This document shows positions 1 to 10,105 of a DNA stretch of 64,000 nt, piece after piece. The stretch covers positions 806,001 to 870,000 of the forward strand of contig JADJYC010000002.1 in NCBI GenBank assembly GCA_016719925.1, written 5' to 3'. The notes below the pieces were generated by a model. That model made no database searches and was not told the origin of the DNA. It worked only from the letters and a program-made list of their open reading frames with translations. Numbering within the stretch: the first letter of the stretch is position 1; each line of letters begins with the position of its first letter. This DNA is from Crocinitomicaceae bacterium. Lineage in GTDB: Bacteria; Bacteroidota; Bacteroidia; Flavobacteriales_D; Crocinitomicaceae. A program made the position numbers and the translations under genes.

Positions 1-247
1 ATTCACCGTTGCTGTGTTGCAGCTGACAATTCTTTGCAAGTTTATCAGCCCATGCCTGAGCATAAGCGGCCAGTTCTTCTGACCAGTGAATATCAGGTGC
101 ACCCACTTTCTGACGATAATAATTATGTCGTTCAACAATTTTTGTGGTATCAATAGTTGGATTTTCTGAATCTAAAGAATTAACAACGGGATCAAACCGA
201 AATGATAAAAGGGCAATTACAGTAAGACAGAATAAAAGCACTTTCAT
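1..247 (-). CDS. CAP-domain (SCP/PR-1-like) secreted protein, 3' part outside the window
   Basis: Read from an ATG at 247 on the minus strand, the product starts with a hydrophobic signal peptide (MKVLLFCLTVIALLSF). It continues with the opening of a CAP domain: a helix around ERHNYYRQKVGAP, then WSEELAAYAQAWADKLA and NCQLQHS, which carries the usual CAP histidine. The frame is open to the window edge, so roughly the last half is missing. CAP proteins are exported; their bacterial roles are mostly unknown, and I infer an envelope or extracellular location only. It follows the M1 peptidase gene by 12 bases on the same strand, so the two may be co-transcribed. The frame was read directly from the sequence. 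Confidence 0.8.
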   Translation of the reverse strand, partial: MKVLLFCLTVIALLSFRFDPVVNSLDSENPTIDTTKIVERHNYYRQKVGAPDIHWSEELAAYAQAWADKLAKNCQLQHSNGE

Positions 248-259
248 ACACGTCATTTT

Positions 260-3200
260 TTAGAAAACAGATTGAATGATTTCTCCCGGATTCAATCCGT
301 TCATGTTTAATACAAATCTTATTTTATTCCAGTATTTCACATCAGCTGCAAAAGAATTCAGAATCAAATCAGACTCTACAATTGGGAAATACACAGCAAT
401 TTTATCTGCAACTCTCAGACCAACTCCAAAGTCATAAACACTGTTCATCGTTCCGGCGTTGTCTTCATAAATACCATAATCAGCAAAAATTCCTGCAAGC
501 GGAATATATGGAAGATCGATGAATACGTTTGTAGTAAATAACATTTGATTGGTTGTTCCAATCCACGAGAGTGTTTTAAATCCTCCCTGATTTTCTATGC
601 GCTGATTAGACCACAATCCACTGGTTTCGTTTCTTCCAAATAAATAGTTCTCATAATTCACGTCCATCGTTCCTGATTGACCACCTAGTGCAAAACCATA
701 ACGTGAATTCAGTGTTCCGTTATAAAATAAATTCTGCCCAAGGAAAACGCGCAGTTCTGCAAATTCATTTTTTGTTTCCAATATTCGATTTTATATTTCA
801 GTTCAACACCAGCGTTGAGCAGATTGTACTCATCAATGGTTGCGCCTATTTTTTCAGAGATACTATAGTAGTCTGCCCGAATTGAACCATGAAAATCATG
901 TACTCTTTTTTTGTATTTGAATTCATAAAGAAGAAATCCATTGACAGACATGTTATCATACAAAGTTCCTATTTCCTGAATATAATTAGCCTGCAGGCGC
1001 AAGTGCTGTTTGTAGAATTTAGCAGCTGCGGGTTTTCCAATTTTAAAATCAGCATAAGGCTGAACAACATAATAGTATCCTCTTGGAGGGCTGATTGAAT
1101 CAATTGATGCGCCCAAACCATTACCAAAAGTTTTTCCGGTAACACCAATAGAAATTGTCCTGAAATTTTTAGCCGGCACCCAGGAATAATTGAGGTTGGC
1201 CATGCCTGATAGATTTAATCTGCCTACAGAAAACAACGGGGCCAGTGTATATTCAAATTTGTTTTTTGGAATTGTCTGATTATGAAAAACAACTCCCACC
1301 ATGAATTTATCATATACATTGGATCCAAGCATGGGAGAATACCAGACATCCGTTTTACGTGGTGAATTGTCTCCGGCTAAAAATTCAAAATGGAGTGGTT
1401 CAAATTTATGACACATGCCTTTCTCTTTCCATGAATTGTTGTTTCGGTTTACTTCGGGAATTCTTCCGTCGCTGTCAATGATGAAATGATCAAAATCGTT
1501 TCCTTCAAAAGTAAGCGTTGATTTTTTATTGCCCGGTTCAGTCCATTGTGTTGATCTCACTTTACCATTACTAATAGCATCTACGCTGATTGGTCCGTTT
1601 ATGTGTCCAACATTTTTACAGTTACGGTAGTTTTGTCTCCGTCTGTTTTTACTTTTTAATTGCATAATCAATTTGTCCTGTGGTTGGAATAATTTCATCA
1701 AATAACCAGCCCAAATCCTTGCCTGAAGTTTTTTCTAAAGAGTTTCTTAAATCTTGTGGCTGCGGGTGTTTGTAGTGCCATTCATTATAGTAATTCTGCA
1801 TACTTTGATCAAACAAAGTATCTCCTAAATAATCTCTCAGATATGTAAAAACAAGACCGGTTTTTGAGTAAACCACAGCGCCGTAATTAATCATGCTGTA
1901 GTCATGTGAATGCAGTTCAATTGGTTGATCAATTCCGTATCCGGCAGACATGGTATACGTGAGGTCATTCATATCGTGATGTGAAAGATGCTCCAGGTGA
2001 ATTTTATCTGCCATGCCCATCATCATATCAGAGAGACGTTGATTTTTGGATACTTGGTTTCTATATATCTGATTTCATTAAGTGTATTTAATCCTTCGTC
2101 CATCCAGGCATGATCGCGTTCATTTGATCCCAGCAAACCATAAAACCAGTTGTGTCCTACTTCATGTACAATAACAATTTCAAGTTCTTCTTTTGAACCG
2201 GCATTTCCGATAACGGTGATGTTTGGATATTCCATTCCACCTCCTGCACTGATTGTTCCGTCAACGGCAGTTACATTGTTATAAGGGTAATCGCCATTCC
2301 ATAGTGAATAATAGTATGTACCATCATTCAGATATTCAATTGCATCAGCCCAAAGTGCATGATGATGCGTAACAAACATGGCCCAGCTGGTTACTTTTCT
2401 TTTTGAATGCGGGAGTTCAACTTCTCCTTTCAAAACTTCAAATCGTTTATCTGCAAACCATGCAAAATCATGTACATCTTTTTGCACATAACGAATAGTT
2501 TTCATTTTGTTTGAAGACTCAGGAAAATCAGTTGATCCGCCCGTTAGTGTTTTTCTGTCTTTGAATTCTCCGTTATCATATTTCTGCTGTGTTCTTTTTG
2601 CAAGTGAATCCAGAAAAGCAATTTCACTTTCTGTCTGAAGATCCCCCGTTGCGCCAACCACATAATTTTCAGGAACTGTAATCGAAACATCAAACGTTCC
2701 GTATTCAGAATAAAATTCTCCTTGTGTCAGGTAGGGCATCTGGTGCCATCCGTTTTGATCAAACACCGCCGGTTTAGGATACCATTGTGTAATCTGGTAA
2801 GATTCTCCGACATGCCCTAATCTGGAAATATCACCGGAAGGAATTTTCACTTTGAACGGTGTCGTAATGGTTATTTTTTCTCCCGGTTTTAAAACTGAAT
2901 TAAGATTGATTTTGCAAATATCCATGTGCTCTTCATCGTAATTCCATTTTACATCTTCACCATTTACCTGAAAATTTAATGAGTCAATCCAGCCGCGGTT
3001 TTCTTCACTGGCAAATTCCAGTGACATGTCATTCATGTTATACAATTGTTTTGCAAGAGCAGTTTTGTTATCGCGGTATCCGTTTGGCCATAAATGCATG
3101 TAAATGCAGTCCAGTGCCTGTCCGGAATTGTTGATGTATTCCAGTGTTTCAAAACCAGAAAGGGTGTGATCTTCATCATTCAGTGTGACACTGATTGTAT

Positions 3201-3282
3201 AATGTACTTCCTGCTGAAAATATCCTTGTCCGTAAACTGACAAAGACAGAAAAGCAAATGATGAAATGATCAGATTTCTCAT
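260..3282 (-). CDS. M1 family zinc metallopeptidase with a long beta-rich C-terminal region; frameshifted
   Basis: The product has a signal peptide (MRNLIISSFAFLSLSVYG) and an M1 aminopeptidase-like domain. It carries the substrate-binding motif GGGMEYP (about residues 347-353) and the zinc site HEVGH (373-377), with the third ligand Glu396 in WMDEGL, the family's HExxH-x18-E spacing. The last roughly 450 residues have alternating aromatic/polar strands and look like an outer-membrane or surface beta-rich domain, an inference from pattern only. The reading frame breaks near 2045, 1655, 1615 and 781. At 2043-2047, 1653-1657 and 1613-1617 adding one A to an A5 run (coding strand) restores a smooth protein, so I treat this as one gene of about 1,000 residues. 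It is transcribed away from the DUF255 gene at 3351. Role: probably exported peptide degradation. Confidence 0.82.
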
Positions 3283-3350
3283 AGGTAAATTTATTTCAGC
3301 GCAAGTTAGTTATATTTACTGGAAATTCTGACCCTTTCTACACAGTCGGT

Positions 3351-5478
3351 ATGAAACGCATATTCAATTATCCTTATCATTTAATTTCGGTTTTTGTGGC
3401 TGTTTTTACTGTTTCATGTGCCAGCAGTCAGAAAAATGATGATAAAATGAAAGATCCCGAAAACTATAAATACACCAATGCACTTATTCATGAATCAAGT
3501 CCGTATTTACTGCAGCATGCTCACAATCCTGTGAACTGGGTTCCATGGAGTACTGATGCATTTGAAAAGGCAAAAGAGGAAGACAAACTTGTACTGGTGA
3601 GTATCGGATACTCTGCCTGTCACTGGTGTCATGTAATGGAACATGAGAGTTTTGAAAATGAAGAAGTGGCAAAGCTGATGAATGAAAATTTTATCTGCAT
3701 AAAAGTAGACAGAGAGGAGAGACCGGATGTTGATCAGATATACATGAGTGCAGTACAACTGATGACTGGAAGCGGAGGCTGGCCGTTAAATTGTTTTACG
3801 CTGCCGGATGGCAGACCAGTTTTAGCGGAACCTATTTTCCAAAGATCAATGGATGCAGATTTTGAAAAATCTGCAATACACATATGTCAATGACAAAGCC
3901 AGAATGATAGAATATGCTGAAAATCTGACCAAAGGTGTGAGCAATTATGAACTCATAGAAGTAAAGTCAGATGAGGTAAAATTTGAAAGAGAAAAACTGG
4001 ATGAAATGCTGGTGAACTGGAGAAGAAGTTTTGATTCTGTTCGCGGTGGAAATAATCGTGCGCCTAAATTTCCAATGCCAAACAATTATGAATTTTTGAT
4101 GCAGTATGCGTGGCATACGGGTGATACGGCTGTAATGAATCATGTTGATTTGACGTTACAAAAAATGGCATTTGGCGGTATTTATGATCAGATCCGCGGA
4201 GGATTTTGCAGATATTCAGTGGACAGCTTGTGGCGTGTGCCTCACTTTGAAAAAATGCTGTATGATAATGCACAACTTATTTCCGTTTATTCCAAAGCAT
4301 ATCAGCGAACAAAAAATCCGTTATACAAACAAGTTGTAATGAATACTATTCAATGGCTGTATGCTGAAATGGCAAACGGACAAGGAGGATATTATTCTGC
4401 ATTAGATGCGGATACTGAAGGAGAAGAAGGAAAATTTTATGTCTGGTCTGAAACTGAATTAAAAACCATTCTGGAAGATGATTTTGAGTTTGCAAAAAAC
4501 TATTACAAATTACAGCCTGATGAAATGTGGGAAGGACATTATATTCTGCAGCGCAGCATGACCGATACAGCAATTGCATCTTTGTATAATTTGTCTGTGG
4601 AAGAAGTCGGGTATAAAGCTGAAGTCATTGGTGGAGATTGTTAACAGAGAGAATTAAAAAGAATCAGGCCGCGAAAAGATGATAAGTCACTCACCTCCTG
4701 GAATGCATTGATGATTATTGGTTTTGCAGATGCTCATGCGGCTTTTGGTTCAGAAGGGCTTAAGGCTGATGCAGCAATTCATACCGGGAACTGGCTGGTG
4801 AAAAATCAGATGAAAAAAAATGGCCAGCTTTTTCATTCTTACAAAAATGGAAAAGCATCCATTGATGGTTTTCTGGAAGATTATTGTTTCACCGCTGAAG
4901 CTTTTATCAGACTTTATGAAATTACGTTTGATGAAATTTGGATAGAGCGTGCATCGCTGGTGGCCAATTATGCTATTGACCATTTTTATGATTCTTCAAG
5001 CGGTATGTTCTTTTTTACTTCTGATTTGTCAAATGATCTGATCACCCGTAAAATGGATTTATCAGACAATGTGATTCCTTCTTCCAACTCTTCAATGGCA
5101 AGAGTGTTGTTCAAACTTGGAACTGTTACTGCACATCAAGAATATATTCAAATGTCTTCTCAGATGTTATCCAATATGTATGACGGAATGGAAGCTTATG
5201 GTTCAGCGTATTCAAATTGGGGATTGCTGGCATTGAATTTTACCTATCCGTTTTATGAAGTGGCTTTGACCGGCCCGTCATATCAAACTTTGCTAAGTGA
5301 AATGAATAAAGTATATCAGCCAAACAAAATTCTGATGGGAGGTACAAAAGGCAGTTTGCCTTTGCTTCAGGGAAAATTTGGTGAACAGACGCTTGTTTAT
5401 GTTTGTCTGAATAAATCCTGTTTACGGCCAGAATCCACCGTGACTCAGGCATTGGTTCAAATGAAAAATGCTGATTGA
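3351..5478 (+). CDS. DUF255/thioredoxin-domain lipoprotein (YyaL/SPATA20 family); frameshifted
   Basis: The N-terminus is a lipoprotein signal (lipobox FTVSC). The mature part opens with the family hallmark ESSPYLLQHAHNPVNW, then a thioredoxin-like fold with the pair CHWC inside SACHWCHVMEHESF, and DREERPDVDQIYM. Downstream come glycosidase-like (alpha/alpha) repeats with GGFCRYSVD and HFEKMLYDNAQL, then RPRKDDKSLTSWNALM, all typical of the YyaL/SPATA20 family. Breaks lie near 3800-3890 and 4640-4700, and the protein continues collinearly across both, so this is one gene of about 700 residues. The family's biochemical function is not established, although a redox role is often suggested. A lipid-anchored form is notable because many relatives are cytosolic. 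Confidence 0.85.
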
Positions 5479-5540
5479 AACTTTGGTTACTGTTGAACGT
5501 CATTCATCTCTCTTTTTTGAAAAAAGTGTATTTTTGATAT

Positions 5541-6263
5541 ATGAGTAAAACACATCAGATTGAATATAATACCGAAAGGTCAAAAATGCACATTCCTGAA
5601 TACGGAAGAAATGTACAGAAGATGGTGGATCACGCAGTGAGTCTTGGCTCAAAAGAAGAAAGAAATAAAGTTGCAAACGCAATCATAAAAGTGATGGGTG
5701 AATTAAACCCTCAGTTGCGAGATGTGGAAGAATACAAACCAAAATTGTGGACACATCTTTTTATCATGTCTGATTTTAAACTGGATGTTGATTCACCTTA
5801 TCCTTTGCGCAACCCGTGAAGCGCTGGAAGAAAGCCAGGGCGGGTTCCATATCCTCAAGTGAAATAAAAAATCGGGCACTATGGTAAAATTGTAGAGCAG
5901 ATGATTGATAAGGCTTGTGCTATGCCTGAAGGGGATGAGCGTACTGCATTATCAAAAGTTATTGCCAGTCTGATGAAGCGCTTTCACCTGACATTCAATT
6001 CTACTTCTGTTGAAGATCAGGTTATTTTAAATCACCTGAAAATGTTGTCAAAGGGAAAACTGGTTCTTACTGATTTATCTTTTTTACCTAACACAAATGA
6101 AATTCTCAGACAGAATGGTGTTACCGGTAATCCAATGAAGGCCGGTTTCAGCAACAATAAAAACAAAAAGAAGAAAAAGAAAAATCTCGGCGGACAAAAC
6201 AATCAGGGAGGTGGTCAGAATTTTAAAAGTCAGAATCAACAAAACCAAAAGAGAAATAATTAA
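5541..6263 (+). CDS. DUF4290 family protein; frameshifted
   Basis: The protein matches DUF4290, a Bacteroidota family: YNTERSKMHIPEYGRNVQKM near the N-terminus, then ELNPQLRDV and LWTHLFIMSDFKLDVDSPYP. The reading frame breaks between about 5810 and 5900 and resumes at KIVEQMIDKACAMPEGDERT, which fits the same family. The C-terminus is a low-complexity Lys/Asn/Gln/Gly tail, possibly nucleic-acid binding, although that is a guess from composition. Its stop codon overlaps the murA start (TAATG at 6261-6265), so the two are translationally coupled. No function is known for the family. The ATG at 5541 is chosen because the conserved YNT segment begins eight residues later. Confidence 0.82.
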
Positions 6264-7570
6264 TGGGTGCATTTGAAATTCAGGGCGGACATTCTTTAAA
6301 AGGGGAATTACATCCGCAGGGGGCAAAAAATGAAGCATTGCAGATATTGTGTGCTGTGCTGCTTACCGGTGAAAAAGTAACCATCAGTAATATTCCTGAT
6401 ATTGTAGATGTCAACAAACTGATCAACCTGCTTCAGGCAATGGGTGTGAGAGTTGAAAAAGTTGAAAAAGGAACGTATACATTCAAAGCATCAGAAGTAA
6501 ATCTGGATTATCTCAAGACAGAAGATTATGCCAAACGTGCAGCTTCTTTGCGTGGCTCAGTTATGGTTGTTGGTCCTTTACTGGCAAGATTTGGTCAGGC
6601 GTTTATTCCTAAACCGGGTGGTGATAAAATTGGCAGAAGAAGATTGGATACACACTTTGAAGGATTTCAAAAACTGGGTGCAAAATTTGAATATGATGCA
6701 CAGAATTATTTTTACAATGTTGACGCTAAAAAATTAACCGGAACTTATATCCATCTGGATGAAGCTTCAGTTACCGGAACTGCAAATATTGTTATGGCTG
6801 CAGTTCTTGCAAAAGGAACCACGGTAATTTACAATGCAGCATGTGAACCCTATCTGCAGCAGCTTTGCAAAATGCTTAACAGCATGGGAGCAAAAATTTC
6901 TGGTATTGCTTCCAATATGCTCACTATTGAGGGAGTAAAATCGCTCGGTGGTTGTTTCCACAGAATTTTGCCGGATATGATTGAAATCGGCAGTTTTATT
7001 GGACTTGCGGCAATGACTCAGTCAGAAATTACTATCAAAGATGTGAGTCATGAAAACCTTGGAATTATTCCGGACACATTCAGAAAGCTTGGAATAAAAA
7101 TTGAATTGAAGGGAGATGATCTTTACATTCCTGCGCAAAAAAATTATGCGATTGAAACTTTTATTGATGGTTCAATTTTAACCATTGCTGATGCTCCGTG
7201 GCCGGGCTTTACACCTGATTTGCTGAGTATCGTTTTGGTTGTTGCAACACAGGCAAAAGGTTCTGTTTTGATTCACCAGAAAATGTTTGAATCCAGATTA
7301 TTTTTTACGGATAAACTGATTGACATGGGTGCACAGATTATTTTGTGCGATCCACACCGGGCGGCGGTTATTGGTATGAATCATCAGCAGCGTTTGCGCG
7401 GAATTTCAATGACATCGCCGGATATTCGTGCGGGAGTTTCTTTGTTGATCGCTGCACTTTCTGCTGAAGGAAAAAGTACTATTCACAACATTGAACAAAT
7501 TGACCGCGGATATGAAAATATTGACATGCGGCTGAATAATCTGGGAGCAAAAATTACTAGAATCGGGTAA
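6263..7570 (+). CDS. murA: UDP-N-acetylglucosamine 1-carboxyvinyltransferase (MurA), fosfomycin-insensitive Asp type
   Basis: MurA transfers enolpyruvate from PEP to UDP-GlcNAc, the first committed step of peptidoglycan synthesis in the cytoplasm. The 435-residue protein is full length, with the two inside-out alpha/beta domains. It carries GAKNEALQILCAVLLTGE near the N-terminus, RAASLRGSVMVVGPLLARFG, the active-site loop GGDKIGRRRLDTHFEG, and a C-terminal SPDIRAGVSLLIAAL and DRGYENID. The catalytic Cys of Escherichia coli MurA (Cys115, in GGCAIG) is replaced by Asp121. Known Asp-type MurA enzymes (for example in Mycobacterium) are active and insensitive to fosfomycin. The gene is intact and overlaps the preceding DUF4290 gene. 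Confidence 0.96.
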   Translation: MGAFEIQGGHSLKGELHPQGAKNEALQILCAVLLTGEKVTISNIPDIVDVNKLINLLQAMGVRVEKVEKGTYTFKASEVNLDYLKTEDYAKRAASLRGSVMVVGPLLARFGQAFIPKPGGDKIGRRRLDTHFEGFQKLGAKFEYDAQNYFYNVDAKKLTGTYIHLDEASVTGTANIVMAAVLAKGTTVIYNAACEPYLQQLCKMLNSMGAKISGIASNMLTIEGVKSLGGCFHRILPDMIEIGSFIGLAAMTQSEITIKDVSHENLGIIPDTFRKLGIKIELKGDDLYIPAQKNYAIETFIDGSILTIADAPWPGFTPDLLSIVLVVATQAKGSVLIHQKMFESRLFFTDKLIDMGAQIILCDPHRAAVIGMNHQQRLRGISMTSPDIRAGVSLLIAALSAEGKSTIHNIEQIDRGYENIDMRLNNLGAKITRIG

Positions 7571-7605
7571 GAAAATTCTGCGCATAACTCAGTGACCTCA
7601 GTTTC

Positions 7606-8496
7606 TCAAACTGATCTGTGATCACCAAATAGTGATAAAGTTTCTTCAATCAATGTAGCGTTCAATGATTGTTTTAACTCTTTCCCAATAGCTTCTCCAA
7701 ACAAATTGACATGCACCAATAAAGGATAAAGCTGATTCAGTTCAATGCGTTCTTTCCATCCTTTTTCAAGTGGAAAAATCTCGTTGTATCGCTCAAAAAC
7801 CAGTGGTGAAAATCCGCCAAACAAATGCATCATGGCAATATCCATTTCACGGTGACCATAATATACCGCCGGATCAATTAAAACGGGTTCATAAGAAGGC
7901 CCTGTGAGATAATTGCCTGACCACAAATCACCATGTAGAAGTGCAGGTTTTTCAACTGGAAAAAGGTTCGGAAATTTTTTAAAGAGCGGCTCAATTATTT
8001 TTGCTTCAACATAATTGATGTCTCCCTGATTAACTGCCATTTCAACCATGGGCTGCATTCGGTGGTTAATTAAAAAATCAATCCAGTTATTTTCTTTCGT
8101 GTTTGCCTGTTTTAATTTCCCGATGTAATTGTCAAACTCAAAACCAAATTGTGTATTACTCCTTTGATGAAGTTTTGCAAGTTGCTCGCCCATTGATGCC
8201 AGGTTTTCTTTTTGCGGGTCAAGCGTCCAGATTTTTTCAAGAATTAAAAATTGTTTTCCGTCTATTGATCCGCATTCAAATACCTGAGGAATATGAATTC
8301 CATCTGCACTCATTAATTCTGCCAATCCAACGGCTTCCATTGCAAGCATCCCCGGATATTTTTCATCATCGTTTATTTTAATGACAAATTCTCCTTTGGA
8401 AGTTTTGTATTCATAAACTTCATTGATGCCTCCTCCTGTTAACCGTGAGAGATCAGCAGGACTTTCATTCAGTATTTTTTCAAAGGGAAAATTCAT
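7606..8496 (-). CDS. Fructosamine/ketosamine-3-kinase family protein
   Basis: This 296-residue kinase-fold protein has LTGGGINEVYEYKT as its nucleotide-binding loop, VIKIN as the beta-3 lysine, the catalytic HGDLWSGNYL, and DPAVYYGHREMDIAM in place of the DFG segment. These are diagnostic of the fructosamine-3-kinase family, which phosphorylates ketosamines on glycated proteins or small amines and so promotes deglycation. Length and motifs are complete. It converges with murA, with only 35 bases between the two stop codons. A generic aminoglycoside phosphotransferase-like enzyme is the alternative, but the HGDLWSGN/DPAVYYGHRE pair favours ketosamine kinase. Confidence 0.92.
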   Translation of the reverse strand: MNFPFEKILNESPADLSRLTGGGINEVYEYKTSKGEFVIKINDDEKYPGMLAMEAVGLAELMSADGIHIPQVFECGSIDGKQFLILEKIWTLDPQKENLASMGEQLAKLHQRSNTQFGFEFDNYIGKLKQANTKENNWIDFLINHRMQPMVEMAVNQGDINYVEAKIIEPLFKKFPNLFPVEKPALLHGDLWSGNYLTGPSYEPVLIDPAVYYGHREMDIAMMHLFGGFSPLVFERYNEIFPLEKGWKERIELNQLYPLLVHVNLFGEAIGKELKQSLNATLIEETLSLFGDHRSV

Positions 8497-8616
8497 TCAA
8501 AGTGATAAATTATTTCATTGAAATTGCTTTGGAATTTTAAGCTGACAGGTTGATGAGTTTATAGTTGATATGTTGAATGTTGAGCGTTGAAAGTTTAAAG
8601 GTGATCAGTTGAAATT

Positions 8617-8716
8617 TTATTTTGAATTTTGAATTTTGGAATTTGAATTTTGGAATTTGGAATTTGAATTTTGAATTTTGGAATTTGAATTTTGGAATTT
8701 GAATTTTGGAATTTTG
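8617..8716. repeat. Low-complexity tandem repeat of GAATTTTG / GAATTTG units
   Basis: About 100 bases between the fructosamine kinase and pth are built from alternating 7-8 base units, GAATTTTG and GAATTTG (often GAATTTTGGAATTTG). The flanking 8540-8616 is also T/G-rich with repeated GTTGA words. No plausible gene lies here; the open frame through it only encodes a repetitive Phe/Lys/Gln string. The repeat immediately follows the pth stop codon. Nothing else is visible in the 225-base gap. Unit number is likely to vary between strains. Confidence 0.85.
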
Positions 8717-8721
8717 TTCCC

Positions 8722-9285
8722 TCACTTATTATTCCATACACTCATGGTTTTATCAACGCCAATAGTTGCAAATGATTTTATAACCTCACAAGCCGTTTTC
8801 ATGCGTTCGGTAATTACCGGAATTTCTTCTTTCGTCCATTCACCCAGCACATAATCTACCTGTTTACCTTTTGCAAATTCATTTCCAACACCAAAACGTA
8901 AACGGGCGTAATTTTCTGTTTGTAAAACAGCCTGTATATCTTTTAATCCGTTGTGACCACCGTCACTTCCCTTTCCTTTTAACCGGAGTTTTCCCAAAGG
9001 CAATGCAAGATCATCTGTAATGACAAGTATATTTTCCAGTGGAATTTTTTCCTGCTGCATCCAGTAATTTACGGCCTTTCCGCTGAGGTTCATAAAGGTA
9101 GAAGGCTTGAGCAGAATCATCACTCTTCCTTTGAATTTGTGAACAGCAATATCTCCCAGTTTGGCTGTTTGAAATTTTGTTTCAGTTCCGGAAATCAATT
9201 CTTCCAGTACTTTAAATCCAATATTGTGACGGGTATTTTCATACTTATCACCGGGATTTCCAAGACCAACAATGAGGTATTTCAT
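8722..9285 (-). CDS. pth: Peptidyl-tRNA hydrolase (bacterial Pth type)
   Basis: Pth cleaves peptidyl-tRNA released by stalled ribosomes, recycling tRNA in the cytoplasm. The protein opens with MKYLIVGLGNPGDKYENTRH, holding the catalytic His of NTRHNIGF. It continues with FMNLSGKAV, DDLALPLGKLRLKGKGSDGGHNGLK and RFGVG, all standard for the family. I choose the ATG at 9285 rather than an upstream TTG because family members begin exactly at MKYLIVGLGNPG. Length is about 187 residues, normal for the family. It lies downstream of the L25 gene on the same strand, but a terminator at 9352-9378 separates them. The gene is intact. Confidence 0.96.
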   Translation of the reverse strand: MKYLIVGLGNPGDKYENTRHNIGFKVLEELISGTETKFQTAKLGDIAVHKFKGRVMILLKPSTFMNLSGKAVNYWMQQEKIPLENILVITDDLALPLGKLRLKGKGSDGGHNGLKDIQAVLQTENYARLRFGVGNEFAKGKQVDYVLGEWTKEEIPVITERMKTACEVIKSFATIGVDKTMSVWNNK

Positions 9286-9351
9286 AGATGTGAACCGGAT
9301 ACAAATATCGGACAAAATTCAATTCCGGTTTTTTAAATTATAAGCATAAAA

Positions 9352-9378
9352 AAAGACCGGCGAATTTCACCGGTCTTT
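9352..9378 (-). terminator. Rho-independent terminator after the L25 gene
   Basis: A perfect 9-bp stem, AAAGACCGG (9352-9360) with CCGGTCTTT (9370-9378), encloses a 9-base loop. On the minus strand it is followed by a T run (the A run before 9352). It lies 20 bases beyond the L25 stop. Confidence 0.88.
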
Positions 9379-9397
9379 CAGTCTGATCTGATTCAGA

Positions 9398-10032
9398 TTA
9401 TTTTTTAGCTGCTGCTGGTTTAGCTGCTGCCGCCGGAGCCGCCGCCGCCGCTGGTGCTGCCCCTGCCGCTGCCGGAGCTTCTTCAACTACTCCACGTGCA
9501 ACTTTTACAGAAACAACTACTGCGTTTGATGCATTTAAGATTTGAACTTTATCTGTGCTCAGTTCTTTTACACGGATAGAGTCACCCACTTTCATAGGGT
9601 GATATCGATTGTGATTTGATCTGGCAAATCTTTTGGCAAAGCCTGAACACGAAGTTTTCTGAAAACCTGTTGTAATTTACCACCGGCCATAACACCTTCT
9701 GAACGTCCTGTTAAAACCAAAGGAACTTCAATTTTTACTTTTTTATTGTCATTCAGTTCCAGAAAATCCACATGGTGAATTTTATCTGTTACCGGATGAA
9801 ACTGTACAGACTGAATAATGGCTTTTGATTTTTTGCCATCAATGTCTAAGTTGACAATAGATACATGTGGTGTAAACACCAAACGCTCCATATCTAAAAT
9901 TGCTACTGTAAAAGCAGTTTGTGCTGCTCCTCCGTAAACAATACATGGAATGCGTCCGCTGTTGCGCACTGCTGTAGCATCTTTAGTCCCTACGTTCGCT
10001 CTTAACGAACCGCTCAACGATACTTCTTTCAT
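9398..10032 (-). CDS. rplY: 50S ribosomal protein L25 (general stress/Ctc type); frameshifted
   Basis: L25 binds 5S rRNA in the large ribosomal subunit. The N-terminal domain is clear (MKEVSLSGSLRANVGTKDA, then GRIPCIVYGG, VQFHPVTDKIHHVDFLEL). The frame breaks at 9597-9599, where a C3 run (coding strand) would need a fourth C. The C-terminal domain then continues as MKVGDSIRVKELSTDKVQIL. The protein ends in a long Ala/Pro tail of about 25 residues, encoded by unusually GC-rich DNA for this window. About 210 residues in total. A ribosomal protein gene is unlikely to be inactivated, which supports a sequence error. The C-terminal piece is not a separate gene. Confidence 0.92.
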
Positions 10033-10105
10033 TTGTTATTTGTTTTATGTCCGGTGTTAGTTTGCCGGACTGGTTAATAATACAATTTAATAGGCTGCAC
10101 TGATT

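Noticed and set aside
7598..7614. A hairpin, TCAGTTT-CTC-AAACTGA, between murA and the fructosamine kinase gene
   Set aside because: The stem is short, has no T run on either strand and overlaps the kinase stop codon, so I do not call it a terminator.
8537..8725. A 62-codon frame on the minus strand through the GAATTTTG array
   Set aside because: Its product is only a repetition of Phe, Lys, Gln and Ile coded by the tandem array; it has no start context and no family.
9398..9595. A separate small alanine-rich gene
   Set aside because: It is the C-terminal domain of L25 after a one-base frameshift; the join restores the standard family sequence.
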